DNA of 64,000 nt from Pseudoxanthomonas daejeonensis (GCF_010093205.1 NZ_PDWN01000005.1:184997-248996), one strand, 5' to 3'; shown: positions 1-9,765, numbered from the stretch's first letter. The notes: a model not told the origin generated them from the letters alone. Numbers and translations: made by a program.

Positions 1-56
1 CCGGCGTCTCCGGGCACCCGGCCAGCTTCCGGAAAGGCCCCTTGCCGGGGCGCGGG

Positions 57-93
57 AAAAAAAAGCCCGCTTGCAGCGAACTGCCAGCGGGCC
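57..93 (-). terminator. Rho-independent terminator
   Basis: Read on the minus strand, a 7-bp GC stem (GCCCGCT at 65-71 with AGCGGGC at 86-92) is followed directly by a run of eight T (57-64). It would end minus-strand transcripts coming from the gene that stops at 264. The 170 bases between that stop and the hairpin hold no convincing gene. Confidence 0.75.
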
Positions 94-263
94 TGCTCCC
101 TCCCCCACGTCGGGATGCGGGACCATCGTGAAGGACTCGTTAGATGCATTGCACGCTGCACTGCAAAACAGCACCGGCAGGTTCAATTTCTGCGGTTTTT
201 CCCCTTAAAACTGAATAGGCACAATCCGCAAATTGACACCGGTGACAGGGCGTTCGAACGGGG

Positions 264-2507
264 TCACTGGAGCAGGTGCGGCTGCGCGTCGAACCATTCC
301 CGGGCACGAATCAGGTGCATCTCGCGCTGGCCGTTCCGAAGGTCGACGCCGGCCGAAAGCAGGCCCGAACGCGCGAACAGCTGCCCCTTCCGTTCGCCGC
401 CGGCCAATCGCAGCCGCGCCATGACCTCGTAGCGGTCATTGCTGGCGTGCACCCTGTCCAGTACCAGCGCCTCGTCCTGCCAGTGCACGCGGGCGCGGGC
501 CTGGACCTGCCCGGAATCGACCAGCCGGTCCATCCAGCGCGGGTAACTGCGCCCGCTGCCGAACAGGTCGATCAGGAAGCCCACGTCGCGCGCCTGCACT
601 TCGACCTTGCCGGATACCGAACTGGATGCGGCCAGATCGATCCGCGCACTGGGCAGGTCGACCTTGGTCCACCAGCCCGTGCGCGACTGCCCGTCCGCAT
701 TGCGGAAGCTCACGTTGTGCAGCCGCACCTGGCTGCCATCGAGGTCGAACTGGCGTTGCTGCAGATCGGCACGTTGCAGGCGCGCATCCAGTTCGACATC
801 GCCCTTCAACGCATGCCCGCCCATCGACATCCGCGCGCCGTGTCCCTGCACACTGACCACGCCATGGCCGATGCCGCCGCTGCCATCCAGCTTCAGGTCC
901 GCGCTGGCGGTACCACTGCCGCCTTCGATGCGCATCTGCTCGGACAGGAACCGGTTGTAGACCCGCAGGTCCGGCACCTGCGCGCCGGCGAAACGCAGGT
1001 GCGCGGTGGTCGCGCCCAGCGCCTCCCCGCGCGCGGGCATGCCGTCGACGGTCAGGTCCAGCTGCAGGTCGGTGCCCTTGGCATACGGCGCCGCCGCAGG
1101 ACCGCCTGCGATCGAATATCCATCCAGGTGCACGGCCAGCTGGGTCTGCAGCGTGCCTTCGGCTGAAGTGACCAGGTCGGCACGGACGCGACCCTGGCCG
1201 CTGATCTGGTTGTCCATGACCGTGGCCGCCACCGCGACCTGCGGCAACTCGATGTGGCTGCCCGGCGCCGGCCGGCCCTCGTCCAGGCGCAGGTCGGCGA
1301 TCAGGTCGCCGGAACCGTCCAGCCTCAACCACGGCGGCGCGTTGAACATCGTCGTGACCCACCCCAGCGACGGGAAGTGCCAGTGCCCGACCAGGTGCCC
1401 CGAGGCGCGTGGCAGCACGGAGAGCAATCCGTCCTGGGTCGGCAATTCGCGGCCCTGCAAGCGCAGCTCCGCGTCCAGGTCCAGGATGCCGCCCTCGCGC
1501 TGGGGCACCTGCAGTCGCAGCGCGATGTCCTGGTCCACGCTGGCCTGCACCTGCAGCGCGCCGCCCAGCGGCGCACCGGTCACGCCGACGCCGTGCATGG
1601 GCGCGGTCCAGCTCAACGTGCCGCCGGGCTGGAGCACCCCATCGCGCATTTCCAGTTGTGCATGCAGCTCGCCCCCGCCTGGCGTGGTGGTGATCCGGAA
1701 CTTGCCTTGCGGGTCGAAGTAGCCGCGCAGCGAAGAACCCTTGCCATCGATCGACAGCGCGCCGTCGGTCAGCGCCAGCTTGCGCATGCCCGGCGCCTGC
1801 GCACGCGTGTGGCGCTTCATCGAGAAGCTGCCGTCCAGGCGCACCCCATCCAGCAGCTCGTCGCCATCGGCAAGCAGGCGCACGCTGTCGAAATGCACCG
1901 ACGAAGGCAGGATCTGCATCGCCCCGCCGCGCAACTGCTTGGAGAACCCGAACACGGCCTGGCCGTCCCCCTCCAGCACGAGTTCGTCGAAGTGGCCGCG
2001 CAGCACGTGGTCGGCCGCGATCCGGTCGAACAGGAGCGTCCATCCACCTTCGCGTGGCGGTGGCGGTTCGAGGTTGCGTGCGACATGCCGCGCACCGCCA
2101 GCCACGCCGGTGGCGGCTATCGACGGTACGCGAACCTCCTTGCGCAGCAACGGCCACAACGCCAGGCGCCCGCTGACGCGCTGCGCCTGCACGTCCCAGG
2201 AAAGCTTGCGGACCTGCCCCTGCAGGCGGACATCCCGCGCGATGACGTGACCGGGATAGAGCGTGAGCGCCCGACCCCACTGCGCCTGGAATTTCTCCGG
2301 CTTGCGGTTGGCCGCCCACGGGCCCAGTGGCGTGTTGAGGAACAGGTTGCCCAGCAGGAAATAGGCCCCGTAGGCGACCAGCAGCGTCCAGACCGTGCGC
2401 CGAAGCCAGCGTGGCCGATCGTTCCAGAACATCCGCCATCGGGTCCTGCCCTGGCGGGCCTTCTCCCGTACCGCGTCAAACGTCCAAGCGCGTGCTTCCA
2501 TGGCCAA
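264..2507 (-). CDS. AsmA-like inner-membrane-anchored protein
   Basis: This 747-residue protein has a short basic cytoplasmic N-terminus, one membrane segment at about residues 38-56, and then about 690 residues of periplasmic sequence. The periplasmic part is rich in alternating hydrophobic strands and short repeats of the LDG / GDLIADLRL / VSVQGHG type. That one-anchor plus long beta-rich layout is typical of the AsmA/TamB/YdbH class of envelope proteins, which act in lipid transport or outer-membrane homeostasis. I recognise the architecture, not a named family, so the function is inference. The gene follows aroG on the same strand with about 100 bases between them, and a good terminator lies downstream. 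A second ATG six bases in (2501) is an equally possible start. Confidence 0.8.
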   Translation of the reverse strand: MAMEARAWTFDAVREKARQGRTRWRMFWNDRPRWLRRTVWTLLVAYGAYFLLGNLFLNTPLGPWAANRKPEKFQAQWGRALTLYPGHVIARDVRLQGQVRKLSWDVQAQRVSGRLALWPLLRKEVRVPSIAATGVAGGARHVARNLEPPPPREGGWTLLFDRIAADHVLRGHFDELVLEGDGQAVFGFSKQLRGGAMQILPSSVHFDSVRLLADGDELLDGVRLDGSFSMKRHTRAQAPGMRKLALTDGALSIDGKGSSLRGYFDPQGKFRITTTPGGGELHAQLEMRDGVLQPGGTLSWTAPMHGVGVTGAPLGGALQVQASVDQDIALRLQVPQREGGILDLDAELRLQGRELPTQDGLLSVLPRASGHLVGHWHFPSLGWVTTMFNAPPWLRLDGSGDLIADLRLDEGRPAPGSHIELPQVAVAATVMDNQISGQGRVRADLVTSAEGTLQTQLAVHLDGYSIAGGPAAAPYAKGTDLQLDLTVDGMPARGEALGATTAHLRFAGAQVPDLRVYNRFLSEQMRIEGGSGTASADLKLDGSGGIGHGVVSVQGHGARMSMGGHALKGDVELDARLQRADLQQRQFDLDGSQVRLHNVSFRNADGQSRTGWWTKVDLPSARIDLAASSSVSGKVEVQARDVGFLIDLFGSGRSYPRWMDRLVDSGQVQARARVHWQDEALVLDRVHASNDRYEVMARLRLAGGERKGQLFARSGLLSAGVDLRNGQREMHLIRAREWFDAQPHLLQ

Positions 2508-2604
2508 CGACCTTTCTGCGGCGGGGCGTGTTCACGCTACCGCGAATGCAGGTGCTGCGCACATGCGTAGAACTACGCAGGCCGCCCCCGGCCTGCCGGC
2601 AGGC

Positions 2605-3678
2605 TCAGGCCGCCACGCCGCCGGCGCTGGCGCGCCGCACGCGCACTGCCTGCGCGAGCCGCTCGAGCACGCCCAGCGAACGCTCCCAGTCCAGGCAACC
2701 GTCGGTGATGCTCTGGCCGTAGGCGAGCACGCCGCCGTCGACCAGTTCCTGGCGGCCACCGACCAGGTGGCTCTCGACCATGACTCCGATGATGCGCCGG
2801 TCGCCGCCTTCCACCTGGCGCGCGATGTCCTCGACCACGGCGGGCTGGTTGTCGGGATTCTTGCCGCTGTTGGCGTGGCTGGCATCGATCATCAGGCGTG
2901 CCGGAAGGCCGGCCTTGGCGAGCGCGTCGCTGGCGGCCTGCACCCCGGCGGCGTCGTAGTTGGGTGCCTTGCCGCCGCGCAGGATCACGTGGCCGTCCGG
3001 ATTGCCGGCGGTGGCGGCGATCGCCGAACGTCCGTCCTTGGTCACCGCCAGGAAATGATGCGGATGCGACGCTGCCATGACCGCATCGGCGGCAATGCGC
3101 ACGTTGCCGTCGGTCCCGTTCTTGAAGCCGACCGGGCACGACAGGCCCGAGGCCATCTCGCGGTGGATCTGGCTCTCGGTGGTGCGCGCCCCGATCGCGC
3201 CCCAGGCGACGAGGTCGGCGATGTACTGCGGCGAGATCGTGTCCAGGTACTCGCAACCGGCGGGCAAACCGAGCAGGTTGATGTCGCGCAGCAGCGCGCG
3301 GCCGACATGCAGGCCCTTGTTGATGTTGAAGCTGCCATCCAGGTCCGGATCGTTGATCAGCCCCTTCCAGCCCACGGTGGTGCGCGGCTTCTCGAAGTAC
3401 ACGCGCATCACGATCTCCAGTGCATCGCCAAGCGCATCCCGCAACGGGCGCAACTTGCGCGCGTACTCCATCGCCGCGACCGGGTCGTGGATCGAGCACG
3501 GACCGATCACCACCGCCAGGCGGTCGTCCTCGCCGTGCAGGATGTGGTGCAGCGCGCGCCGCGCATCGGCGACGGTGTCGGAAGCTTCGTCGTTGCAGGG
3601 AAGCTCGGCGATCAGCTGCGCGGGGGAAACCAGCGCATCGATGCGGCGGATGCGCAGGTCGTCGGTGTGGGGGGCCAT
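2605..3678 (-). CDS. aroG: 3-deoxy-7-phosphoheptulonate synthase (DAHP synthase, class I)
   Basis: This enzyme condenses phosphoenolpyruvate and erythrose 4-phosphate, the first step of the shikimate pathway. The 357 residues match the usual AroF/G/H length. Signature stretches are visible: IGPCSIHDP near residue 58, KPRTTVGWKGLINDP near 97, GARTTESQ near 164 and PVGFKNGTDGN near 182. The start at 3678 has an AGGAG eight bases upstream. Which aromatic amino acid inhibits the enzyme cannot be read with confidence. The upstream leader carries a run of Phe, Tyr and Trp codons followed by a terminator hairpin, so expression is probably controlled by attenuation. The gene is well separated from groEL by that gene's own terminator. 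Confidence 0.95.
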   Translation of the reverse strand: MAPHTDDLRIRRIDALVSPAQLIAELPCNDEASDTVADARRALHHILHGEDDRLAVVIGPCSIHDPVAAMEYARKLRPLRDALGDALEIVMRVYFEKPRTTVGWKGLINDPDLDGSFNINKGLHVGRALLRDINLLGLPAGCEYLDTISPQYIADLVAWGAIGARTTESQIHREMASGLSCPVGFKNGTDGNVRIAADAVMAASHPHHFLAVTKDGRSAIAATAGNPDGHVILRGGKAPNYDAAGVQAASDALAKAGLPARLMIDASHANSGKNPDNQPAVVEDIARQVEGGDRRIIGVMVESHLVGGRQELVDGGVLAYGQSITDGCLDWERSLGVLERLAQAVRVRRASAGGVAA

Positions 3679-3726
3679 GGGGGAATGCTCCTGGGGGCTT
3701 GTCTCGTTTCCCGCCGGAGACTGGCG

Positions 3727-3757
3727 ACAAAAAAGCCGCCAGGTCTCTGGCGGCTTT
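3727..3757 (-). terminator. Attenuator terminator hairpin in the aroG leader
   Basis: A perfect 10-bp stem (3732-3741 with 3748-3757, six-base loop) is followed on the minus strand by six T. It lies between the small aromatic leader ORF, which stops 27 bases upstream, and the aroG start codon 48 bases downstream. It is therefore in the position of an attenuator and not at the end of a gene. A GGCGG in the leader near 3807-3811 could pair with the CCGCC of the first stem strand as an antiterminator, but that pairing is only about five base pairs. Confidence 0.75.
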
Positions 3758-3784
3758 CAGGGGATGTGTTCTGTGGATCGAACT

Positions 3785-3865
3785 TCAGAACGCGCGTACC
3801 CCTTCCTCCGCCGGTGGCTTGGGAAAGTAATACCAGCGATAAAAGCGGGCGCACGGCGTGTTCAC
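3785..3865 (-). CDS. Aromatic-rich leader peptide of aroG
   Basis: A 26-codon ORF with a GTG start at 3865 contains the run RFYRWYYFP at residues 7-15: six aromatic codons out of seven consecutive ones (F, Y, W, Y, Y, F). It then ends 27 bases before a strong terminator hairpin that precedes aroG. This is the layout of a ribosome-mediated attenuation leader, as known for trp and phe operons. The start is uncertain. The frame stays open upstream, a GGAGG lies about 20 bases before the GTG, and a three-codon ATG frame (ATG at 3872) overlaps the GTG as GTGA. The mix of Phe, Tyr and Trp codons suggests response to several aromatic tRNAs. Confidence 0.65.
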   Translation of the reverse strand: MNTPCARFYRWYYFPKPPAEEGVRAF

Positions 3866-3958
3866 GGGGCCATTGATAACAGCCGCCTCCAGGCCACGCA
3901 ACCGTTTCAGGGGCAACATCGAGGGTGCGGAATGCATCCGGGGACATGCCGCACCAGC

Positions 3959-3989
3959 AAAAGAAAACCCCGCCTTGCGGCGGGGTTTC
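3959..3989 (-). terminator. Rho-independent terminator of groESL
   Basis: About 30 bases downstream of the groEL stop, a 10-bp stem (3966-3975 with 3980-3989, loop TTGC) is followed on the minus strand by TTTTCTTTT. This ends the groESL transcript and separates it from the aroG leader. Confidence 0.85.
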
Positions 3990-4018
3990 CATGTCACGTT
4001 GTCGCGGGTGGGACTGGA

Positions 4019-5671
<1,653 letters not shown>

Positions 5672-5716
5672 TCAGTTCTGTGAATGCGGATTTGAAAGGC
5701 GGGAAGCGGCGGGCGC

Positions 5717-6007
5717 TCAGCCCAGCACGGCGAAGATGTCGTCTTCCTTCACCACCAGGTACTCGGTGCCGTCGAGCTTGACCTCGGTGCCGGCGTACTT
5801 GCCGAACAGCACCTGGTCGCCGACCTTGACCTTCGGCGCGCGCACGTTGCCGTTGTCGAACACCTTGCCCTCGCCCACGGCGACGACCTGGCCCTTGATC
5901 GGCTTCTCGGTGGCGGAGTCCGGAATCACGATGCCCCCGGCGGACACCTTCTCTTCCTCGGTACGCTTGATGACGACGCGGTCGTACAGCGGCTTGATGT
6001 TGCTCAT
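5717..6007 (-). CDS. groES: Co-chaperonin GroES (10 kDa subunit)
   Basis: The 96-residue GroES caps the GroEL ring. Family features are [16 protein letters not shown] at the start, the mobile loop around [15 protein letters not shown] (residues 22-36) and [17 protein letters not shown] at the end. It is the first gene of groESL. Its leader holds a CIRCE-like inverted repeat, and the promoter upstream is heat-shock type. Confidence 0.98.
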   Translation of the reverse strand: MSNIKPLYDRVVIKRTEEEKVSAGGIVIPDSATEKPIKGQVVAVGEGKVFDNGNVRAPKVKVGDQVLFGKYAGTEVKLDGTEYLVVKEDDIFAVLG

Positions 6008-6057
6008 GTTTCAATCCCTCTCAAGTGATTGACTGGGTTGGAAAAAGGGCGGCTAGA

Positions 6058-6084
6058 CTAGCACTCGGACACAGCGACTGCCAG
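6058..6084. promoter_or_regulatory. CIRCE-like HrcA operator
   Basis: The left arm CTAGCACTC (6058-6066) and the right arm GACTGCCAG (6076-6084) are separated by exactly nine bases. The CIRCE consensus is TTAGCACTC-N9-GAGTGCTAA, so the left arm matches 8 of 9 and the right arm 6 of 9. It lies in the groES leader about 50 bases before the start codon, where HrcA normally binds. Confidence 0.7.
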
Positions 6085-6127
6085 CACCGCGGGCGGACAG
6101 GACCCGGTCTTGACCGGATGCAGGAGC

Positions 6128-6156
6128 AGATGGGGCGCCGGCCCCGGCCTTTCAAG
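6128..6156 (-). promoter_or_regulatory. Sigma32 (RpoH) heat-shock promoter of groESL
   Basis: On the minus strand, CTTGAAA (6156-6150) and CCCCATCT (6135-6128) are 14 bases apart. Both match the RpoH consensus (CTTGAAA, CCCCATNT) exactly. Transcription would start near 6120, placing the CIRCE-like repeat inside the transcript leader. Confidence 0.85.
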
Positions 6157-6215
6157 GGGCGATGCGCGAGGCGCGCGCGTCTGGGATCGCCCAGCGGCCC
6201 GGTACACTTCCCGTC

Positions 6216-6533
6216 ATGCCGGTCCACCTCGTGTTCTGCAGCTGCCCCGACCCCGATACCGCCCAGCGCCTGGCCACCACCCTGGTCGAGGCGCGGCTGG
6301 CCGCCTGCGTGAGCGTGCTGCCGCCGATGCGCTCGGTGTATCGCTGGCAGGGCGTGGTCGAGCAGGCCGACGAGGTGCTGTTGCTGGCCAAGACACCGGC
6401 CGAGCAGTTGCCCGCGCTGGTCGAACGGCTGCGCGAGCTGCATCCGTATGAACTCCCCGAAATCGTGGCGGTCGAAGCCGCCGCCGGCCTGCCCGCCTAC
6501 CTCGACTGGGTGGCCGACGCCACTCGTGAGTGA
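6216..6533 (+). CDS. cutA: Divalent-cation tolerance protein CutA
   Basis: This is a small cytoplasmic trimeric protein of the CutA1 family, linked to copper tolerance. At 105 residues it has the normal length. Family motifs are CSCPDPDTAQRLATTLVEARLAACVS (residues 8-33), the SVYRWQG strand and LHPYELPEIVAV near 77-88. The ATG at 6216 matches the family N-terminus (PVHLVFCSCPD); an upstream in-frame ATG at 6162 would add an unsupported tail that runs into the groES promoter. Ten bases separate it from dsbD. Confidence 0.93.
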   Translation: MPVHLVFCSCPDPDTAQRLATTLVEARLAACVSVLPPMRSVYRWQGVVEQADEVLLLAKTPAEQLPALVERLRELHPYELPEIVAVEAAAGLPAYLDWVADATRE

Positions 6534-6543
6534 ACCCCATCCG

Positions 6544-8871
6544 ATGCCTGCCCTGCTCCGTTGCCTGATCCCCGCTCCGTTGCGGCGCCTGCTGCTGGCC
6601 CTGCCCGTGCTGCTGGCCGCGCTGCCGGCCCTGGCGGTCGACGGGAACGACCTGCTACCGGTCGACGAGGCCTTCGTGCTCACCGCAAGCGCGCCGTCCC
6701 GCGACCGCATCGAAGTCCGCTGGAAGGTCGCCGACGGCTACTACCTGTACCGGCACCGCACCGCGGTGAAGGCCGGCGCCGGTTTCGCCGCAGGCGCCCT
6801 GCAGCTGCCCGACGGTGCGCGCCACACCGACGAGTTCTTCGGCCCGGTGGAAACCTACCGCGGCGAACTGGTCGCCACCCTGCCCGGCAATGCCACGGGG
6901 CCCGGTCCCGTGCAGCTGGAGGTCAAGTACCAGGGCTGCGCGGACATCGGGATCTGCTATCCGCCACAGACACGGCGCCTGCAGGTGGCGCTGCCGGCCG
7001 GGGGCGCTGCCCCGCAGGCGGGCCTGCCCACGCCAGCCTCGCAGAAAGGCTTGCCGGGCCTGACCGGCGCGAGCGGCCCGGCGCGCGGCCTGCAGCTGCC
7101 GGGCCAGCAGGCATTGCCCGAGGCACAGGCGTTCGCCATCGATGCGATCGCCGACGGCGGCAACCGGATCCTGGTGCGGATGCAGCCGGCGCCCGGCTAT
7201 TACATCTATCGCGACCGCAGCCATTTCGAACTGGAAGGCGATCCCGGCCTGCACGCGCAGCCACCACGCTGGCCCCAGGGCGCGCGCCACCGGGACGAGC
7301 ACTTCGGCGAGGTGATGGTCTTCTTCGAACCGGTCGAGGTGGACCTGCCGGTGCGGCGCACCCATCCGCGACCGGCCCAGGTCACCCTGGTGGCGACCTT
7401 CCAGGGCTGCCAGACCGACGGCATCTGTTATCCGCCGATGACCCGGCGCCTGCCGGTGGACCTGCCGGCGGGACGCGTGGATACCGATGCCATAGCGCCC
7501 GGCGCGGACGATGCAGGCGTGGCGGTCGCGGATCCTGCCAGCACGGAGGATGCTGGCCCGGCGACGGCACCGCTCCCGACCCCATCGGAGGACGGGGCCA
7601 CCGAGGCGACCCGCCCCGATGCCTCGGCCGGCAACGAGCTGCGCACGCGCGCGCCACCGACCACCGCCCCGCCCCGGCTCGCCGGCATCCTGCTGCTGGC
7701 CCTGCTCGGCGGCCTGCTGCTGAACCTGATGCCCTGCGTGCTGCCGATCCTCTCGCTCAAGGCGCTCGGCCTGGCCCAGAGCGGCGGCAGCCCGGAGCAC
7801 GCGCGCCGGCATGCGCTCTGGTACACCGCCGGGGTGCTGGTCGCCTTCGCCGCGGTCGGCGCGCTGGTGGTGGCGCTGCGTGCCGCCGGGCAGGCGGCCG
7901 GCTGGGGCTTCCAGCTGCAGCAGCCCTGGTTCGTGGCGGCGATGGCCTACCTGATGTTCGCGGTCGGCCTGAGCCTGTCGGGCGTGTTCACCCTGGGCGG
8001 CGGCATCGGCGGCGGCCTGGCGGCGCCACGCAGCGGGCCGGCCGGCGACTTCCTCACCGGCGTGCTGGCCTGCGTCGTGGCCAGCCCGTGCATCGCCCCC
8101 TTCATGGGCCCTGCGCTGGCCTATGCGTTCGCCGCACCGGCGCTGGCCGGGATGCTGGTGTTCCTGGCCCTGGGCCTGGGGCTGGCGCTGCCGTTCCTGC
8201 TGATCGGCTTCGTTCCCGCGCTGGCACGGCGGCTGCCGAAGCCCGGCGCGTGGATGGAGACGCTCAAGCAGCTGCTCGCCTTCCCGATGTACCTGACCGC
8301 GATCTGGCTGCTGTGGATCCTGGGTCGCCAGCGCGGGGTGGACGCGGTGGCGCTGGTCCTCGTTGGCATCACTGTCCTGGCGCTGGCGCTGTGGTGGTTC
8401 GAACGCAGCCGCTGGCGCGGACCGCGCGTGGCGGCCGGACTGGCGCTGGGACTGGCGCTGGTCGCGCTGGTGCCGGTGTGGGCGGTGACCCGGCTGGAAC
8501 CGCCGGCGGCAAAGGCCAGCGACAGCGGCGTGCTCGCCTACTCGTCCGAAGCGCTGGACCGCCTGCGCGCCGACAACCGCGTCGTGTTCGTCAACATGAC
8601 CGCCGACTGGTGCGTGACCTGCAAGGCCAACGAGCGCAGCGTCCTGTCCAGCCAGGCCTTCGGGGACCTGCTCGCGCGCACCGGCGCGACCTACATGCGC
8701 GGCGACTGGACCAATGCCGATCCGGCGATCAGCGCCTTCCTCGAGGAACACAAGGCGGTCGGCGTGCCGCTTTACGTGGTCTATGGTCCCGGCGCACCGC
8801 CGGCGGTGCTGCCGCCGGTACTGACCCAGGCGATCGCCGAGGACGCGTTGCTGCGCGCGGCCGCACGGTGA
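6544..8871 (+). CDS. dsbD: Thiol:disulfide interchange protein DsbD with duplicated alpha domain
   Basis: DsbD carries electrons from cytoplasmic thioredoxin across the inner membrane to periplasmic thiol proteins. The 775-residue protein has a signal peptide (residues 1-27) and then two periplasmic DsbD-alpha modules, each with its own cysteine pair: CADIGICYPP near 132-141 and CQTDGICYPP near 289-298. After a Pro/Ala/Thr linker comes the eight-helix beta domain (from about residue 379, with LMPCVLPILSLKALG and CVVASPCIAPFMGP), and finally a gamma thioredoxin domain with ADWCVTCKANE near 686-696. The E. coli protein has one alpha domain and about 565 residues, so the duplication explains most of the extra length. 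It overlaps tlpA by GTGA. Confidence 0.95.
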   Translation: MPALLRCLIPAPLRRLLLALPVLLAALPALAVDGNDLLPVDEAFVLTASAPSRDRIEVRWKVADGYYLYRHRTAVKAGAGFAAGALQLPDGARHTDEFFGPVETYRGELVATLPGNATGPGPVQLEVKYQGCADIGICYPPQTRRLQVALPAGGAAPQAGLPTPASQKGLPGLTGASGPARGLQLPGQQALPEAQAFAIDAIADGGNRILVRMQPAPGYYIYRDRSHFELEGDPGLHAQPPRWPQGARHRDEHFGEVMVFFEPVEVDLPVRRTHPRPAQVTLVATFQGCQTDGICYPPMTRRLPVDLPAGRVDTDAIAPGADDAGVAVADPASTEDAGPATAPLPTPSEDGATEATRPDASAGNELRTRAPPTTAPPRLAGILLLALLGGLLLNLMPCVLPILSLKALGLAQSGGSPEHARRHALWYTAGVLVAFAAVGALVVALRAAGQAAGWGFQLQQPWFVAAMAYLMFAVGLSLSGVFTLGGGIGGGLAAPRSGPAGDFLTGVLACVVASPCIAPFMGPALAYAFAAPALAGMLVFLALGLGLALPFLLIGFVPALARRLPKPGAWMETLKQLLAFPMYLTAIWLLWILGRQRGVDAVALVLVGITVLALALWWFERSRWRGPRVAAGLALGLALVALVPVWAVTRLEPPAAKASDSGVLAYSSEALDRLRADNRVVFVNMTADWCVTCKANERSVLSSQAFGDLLARTGATYMRGDWTNADPAISAFLEEHKAVGVPLYVVYGPGAPPAVLPPVLTQAIAEDALLRAAAR

Positions 8872-9461
8872 GCCCCTCCCGACGGCTGCTGCTGGTCGCC
8901 GCAGGCGCCGGCGCGATCGGCCTGCTCGCCGGCCTGTGGCATGGACGCAGCCCGCTCCAGGACAGCGAAGCCGGGCAGCGCGCGCTGCAGGCCATGGCCG
9001 ACGCCACCGCCCCGAAGCCGCCCGCAGATGTCCAGCCCGCCCGGCCCGGCGACCCGCTCCCCGACATCCGGCTCGCCGGAATGGACGGGAAGATCGTCGA
9101 ACTGGCCACGATCGCGCCCGGGCGCCCGCTGCTGGTCAACGTCTGGGCCAGCTGGTGCGGTCCCTGCGTCGAGGAGATGCCGGAGCTGCAACGCTACGCC
9201 CGTGCGCAAGGCCCGACCGGCGTGCAGGTGGTCGGCCTGGCCCTGGATACGCCGGAAGGTGTCGCTGGCTTCCTGGCCCGCGTGCCCGTGGATTACCCGA
9301 TCCTGCTCGAGACCCCGGGTCCGGCCGATGCCAGCGTCTGGCTCGGCAATACCCGCGGCCTGTTGCCCTACACCGTGCTGGTCGATGCGAGCGGTCGCGT
9401 GGTGAAGCAGAAACTGGGTCCGTTCGAGCACGGCGAGATCGAGGGCTGGGCCAGGCACTGA
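8868..9461 (+). CDS. TlpA-family periplasmic thioredoxin-like protein
   Basis: A 197-residue membrane-anchored redoxin. It has an N-terminal hydrophobic segment at about residues 7-24 and a thioredoxin fold with the active site NVWASWCGPCVEEMPELQ near residues 89-106. The cis-proline region is LLPYTVLVDASGRVV near 165-179. The GTG start at 8868 overlaps the dsbD stop as GTGA, so the two are translationally coupled. DsbD probably keeps this protein reduced, for example for cytochrome c maturation or disulfide repair. That role is inferred from the family and the neighbour. Confidence 0.9.
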   Translation: MSPSRRLLLVAAGAGAIGLLAGLWHGRSPLQDSEAGQRALQAMADATAPKPPADVQPARPGDPLPDIRLAGMDGKIVELATIAPGRPLLVNVWASWCGPCVEEMPELQRYARAQGPTGVQVVGLALDTPEGVAGFLARVPVDYPILLETPGPADASVWLGNTRGLLPYTVLVDASGRVVKQKLGPFEHGEIEGWARH

Positions 9462-9490
9462 GCCCTGAACCCGTTCTTGCGCCTGCGGAA

Positions 9491-9507
9491 GCGGGCATGA
9501 CCGCGAC
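9491..9507 (+). repeat. Dispersed intergenic repeat, copy 1
   Basis: GCGGGCATGACCGCGAC occurs here and identically at 23393-23409, both times between genes. It is partly self-complementary (GCGG...CCGC). It resembles the GGAGCGGC...GCCGCGAC repeats that I recall as common between genes in Xanthomonadaceae; that link is from memory. Confidence 0.6.
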
Positions 9508-9670
9508 CGGACGCGCCAAGGGCGGCACCTGGACCCACGCTGCCCGAGGCCACGAGCTCGCCCCGGAACACCGGTGTCGGCCCGGTAGCGATGCCGCGTT
9601 TTCGGGCTCCATCGAGGCTTCACGACTGAAATCCGCCCCCGCAAAGCGCTGCGCCGGACGCCGCCGCGGA

Positions 9671-9688
9671 TTCAAGCATTTGCTTGAA
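9671..9688. promoter_or_regulatory. Perfect 18-bp palindrome, candidate operator of aroQ-accBC
   Basis: TTCAAGCATTTGCTTGAA has two 8-bp perfect arms around TT. It lies 78 bases before the aroQ start. The core CAAGC-N4-GCTTG differs by one base per half from the CAAAC-N4-GTTTG site bound by the fatty-acid sensor PsrA (TetR family). A link to control of acetyl-CoA carboxylase is therefore plausible but unproven. Confidence 0.5.
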
Positions 9689-9765
9689 ACACGCTGATCT
9701 TCGTCGAACTTTACAGTAATGGCGCCTTCGCGCAGACTGCCGCCCTTTCCGGTTCCGCAACCCCG

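Larger units (their letters stand above)
9462..9765. other. 304-base intergenic region upstream of aroQ-accBC
   Basis: No gene is supported here. It holds a 17-base sequence repeated elsewhere in the window (9491-9507) and an 18-base perfect palindrome (9671-9688). The sequence CTTTACAGTAATGG near the right end may be part of the aroQ promoter, but no convincing -35 accompanies it. Confidence 0.6.

Noticed and set aside
2395..3876. Long plus-strand frames opposite aroG and the AsmA-like gene, continuing opposite groEL
   Set aside because: They are antisense mirrors of strongly recognised genes and encode low-complexity basic protein with no family features.
3612..3992. A 126-residue frame upstream of and overlapping the aroG start
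   Set aside because: It runs through the groEL terminator and the attenuator hairpin and into aroG in another frame, and has no family features. The small aromatic leader is the better reading.
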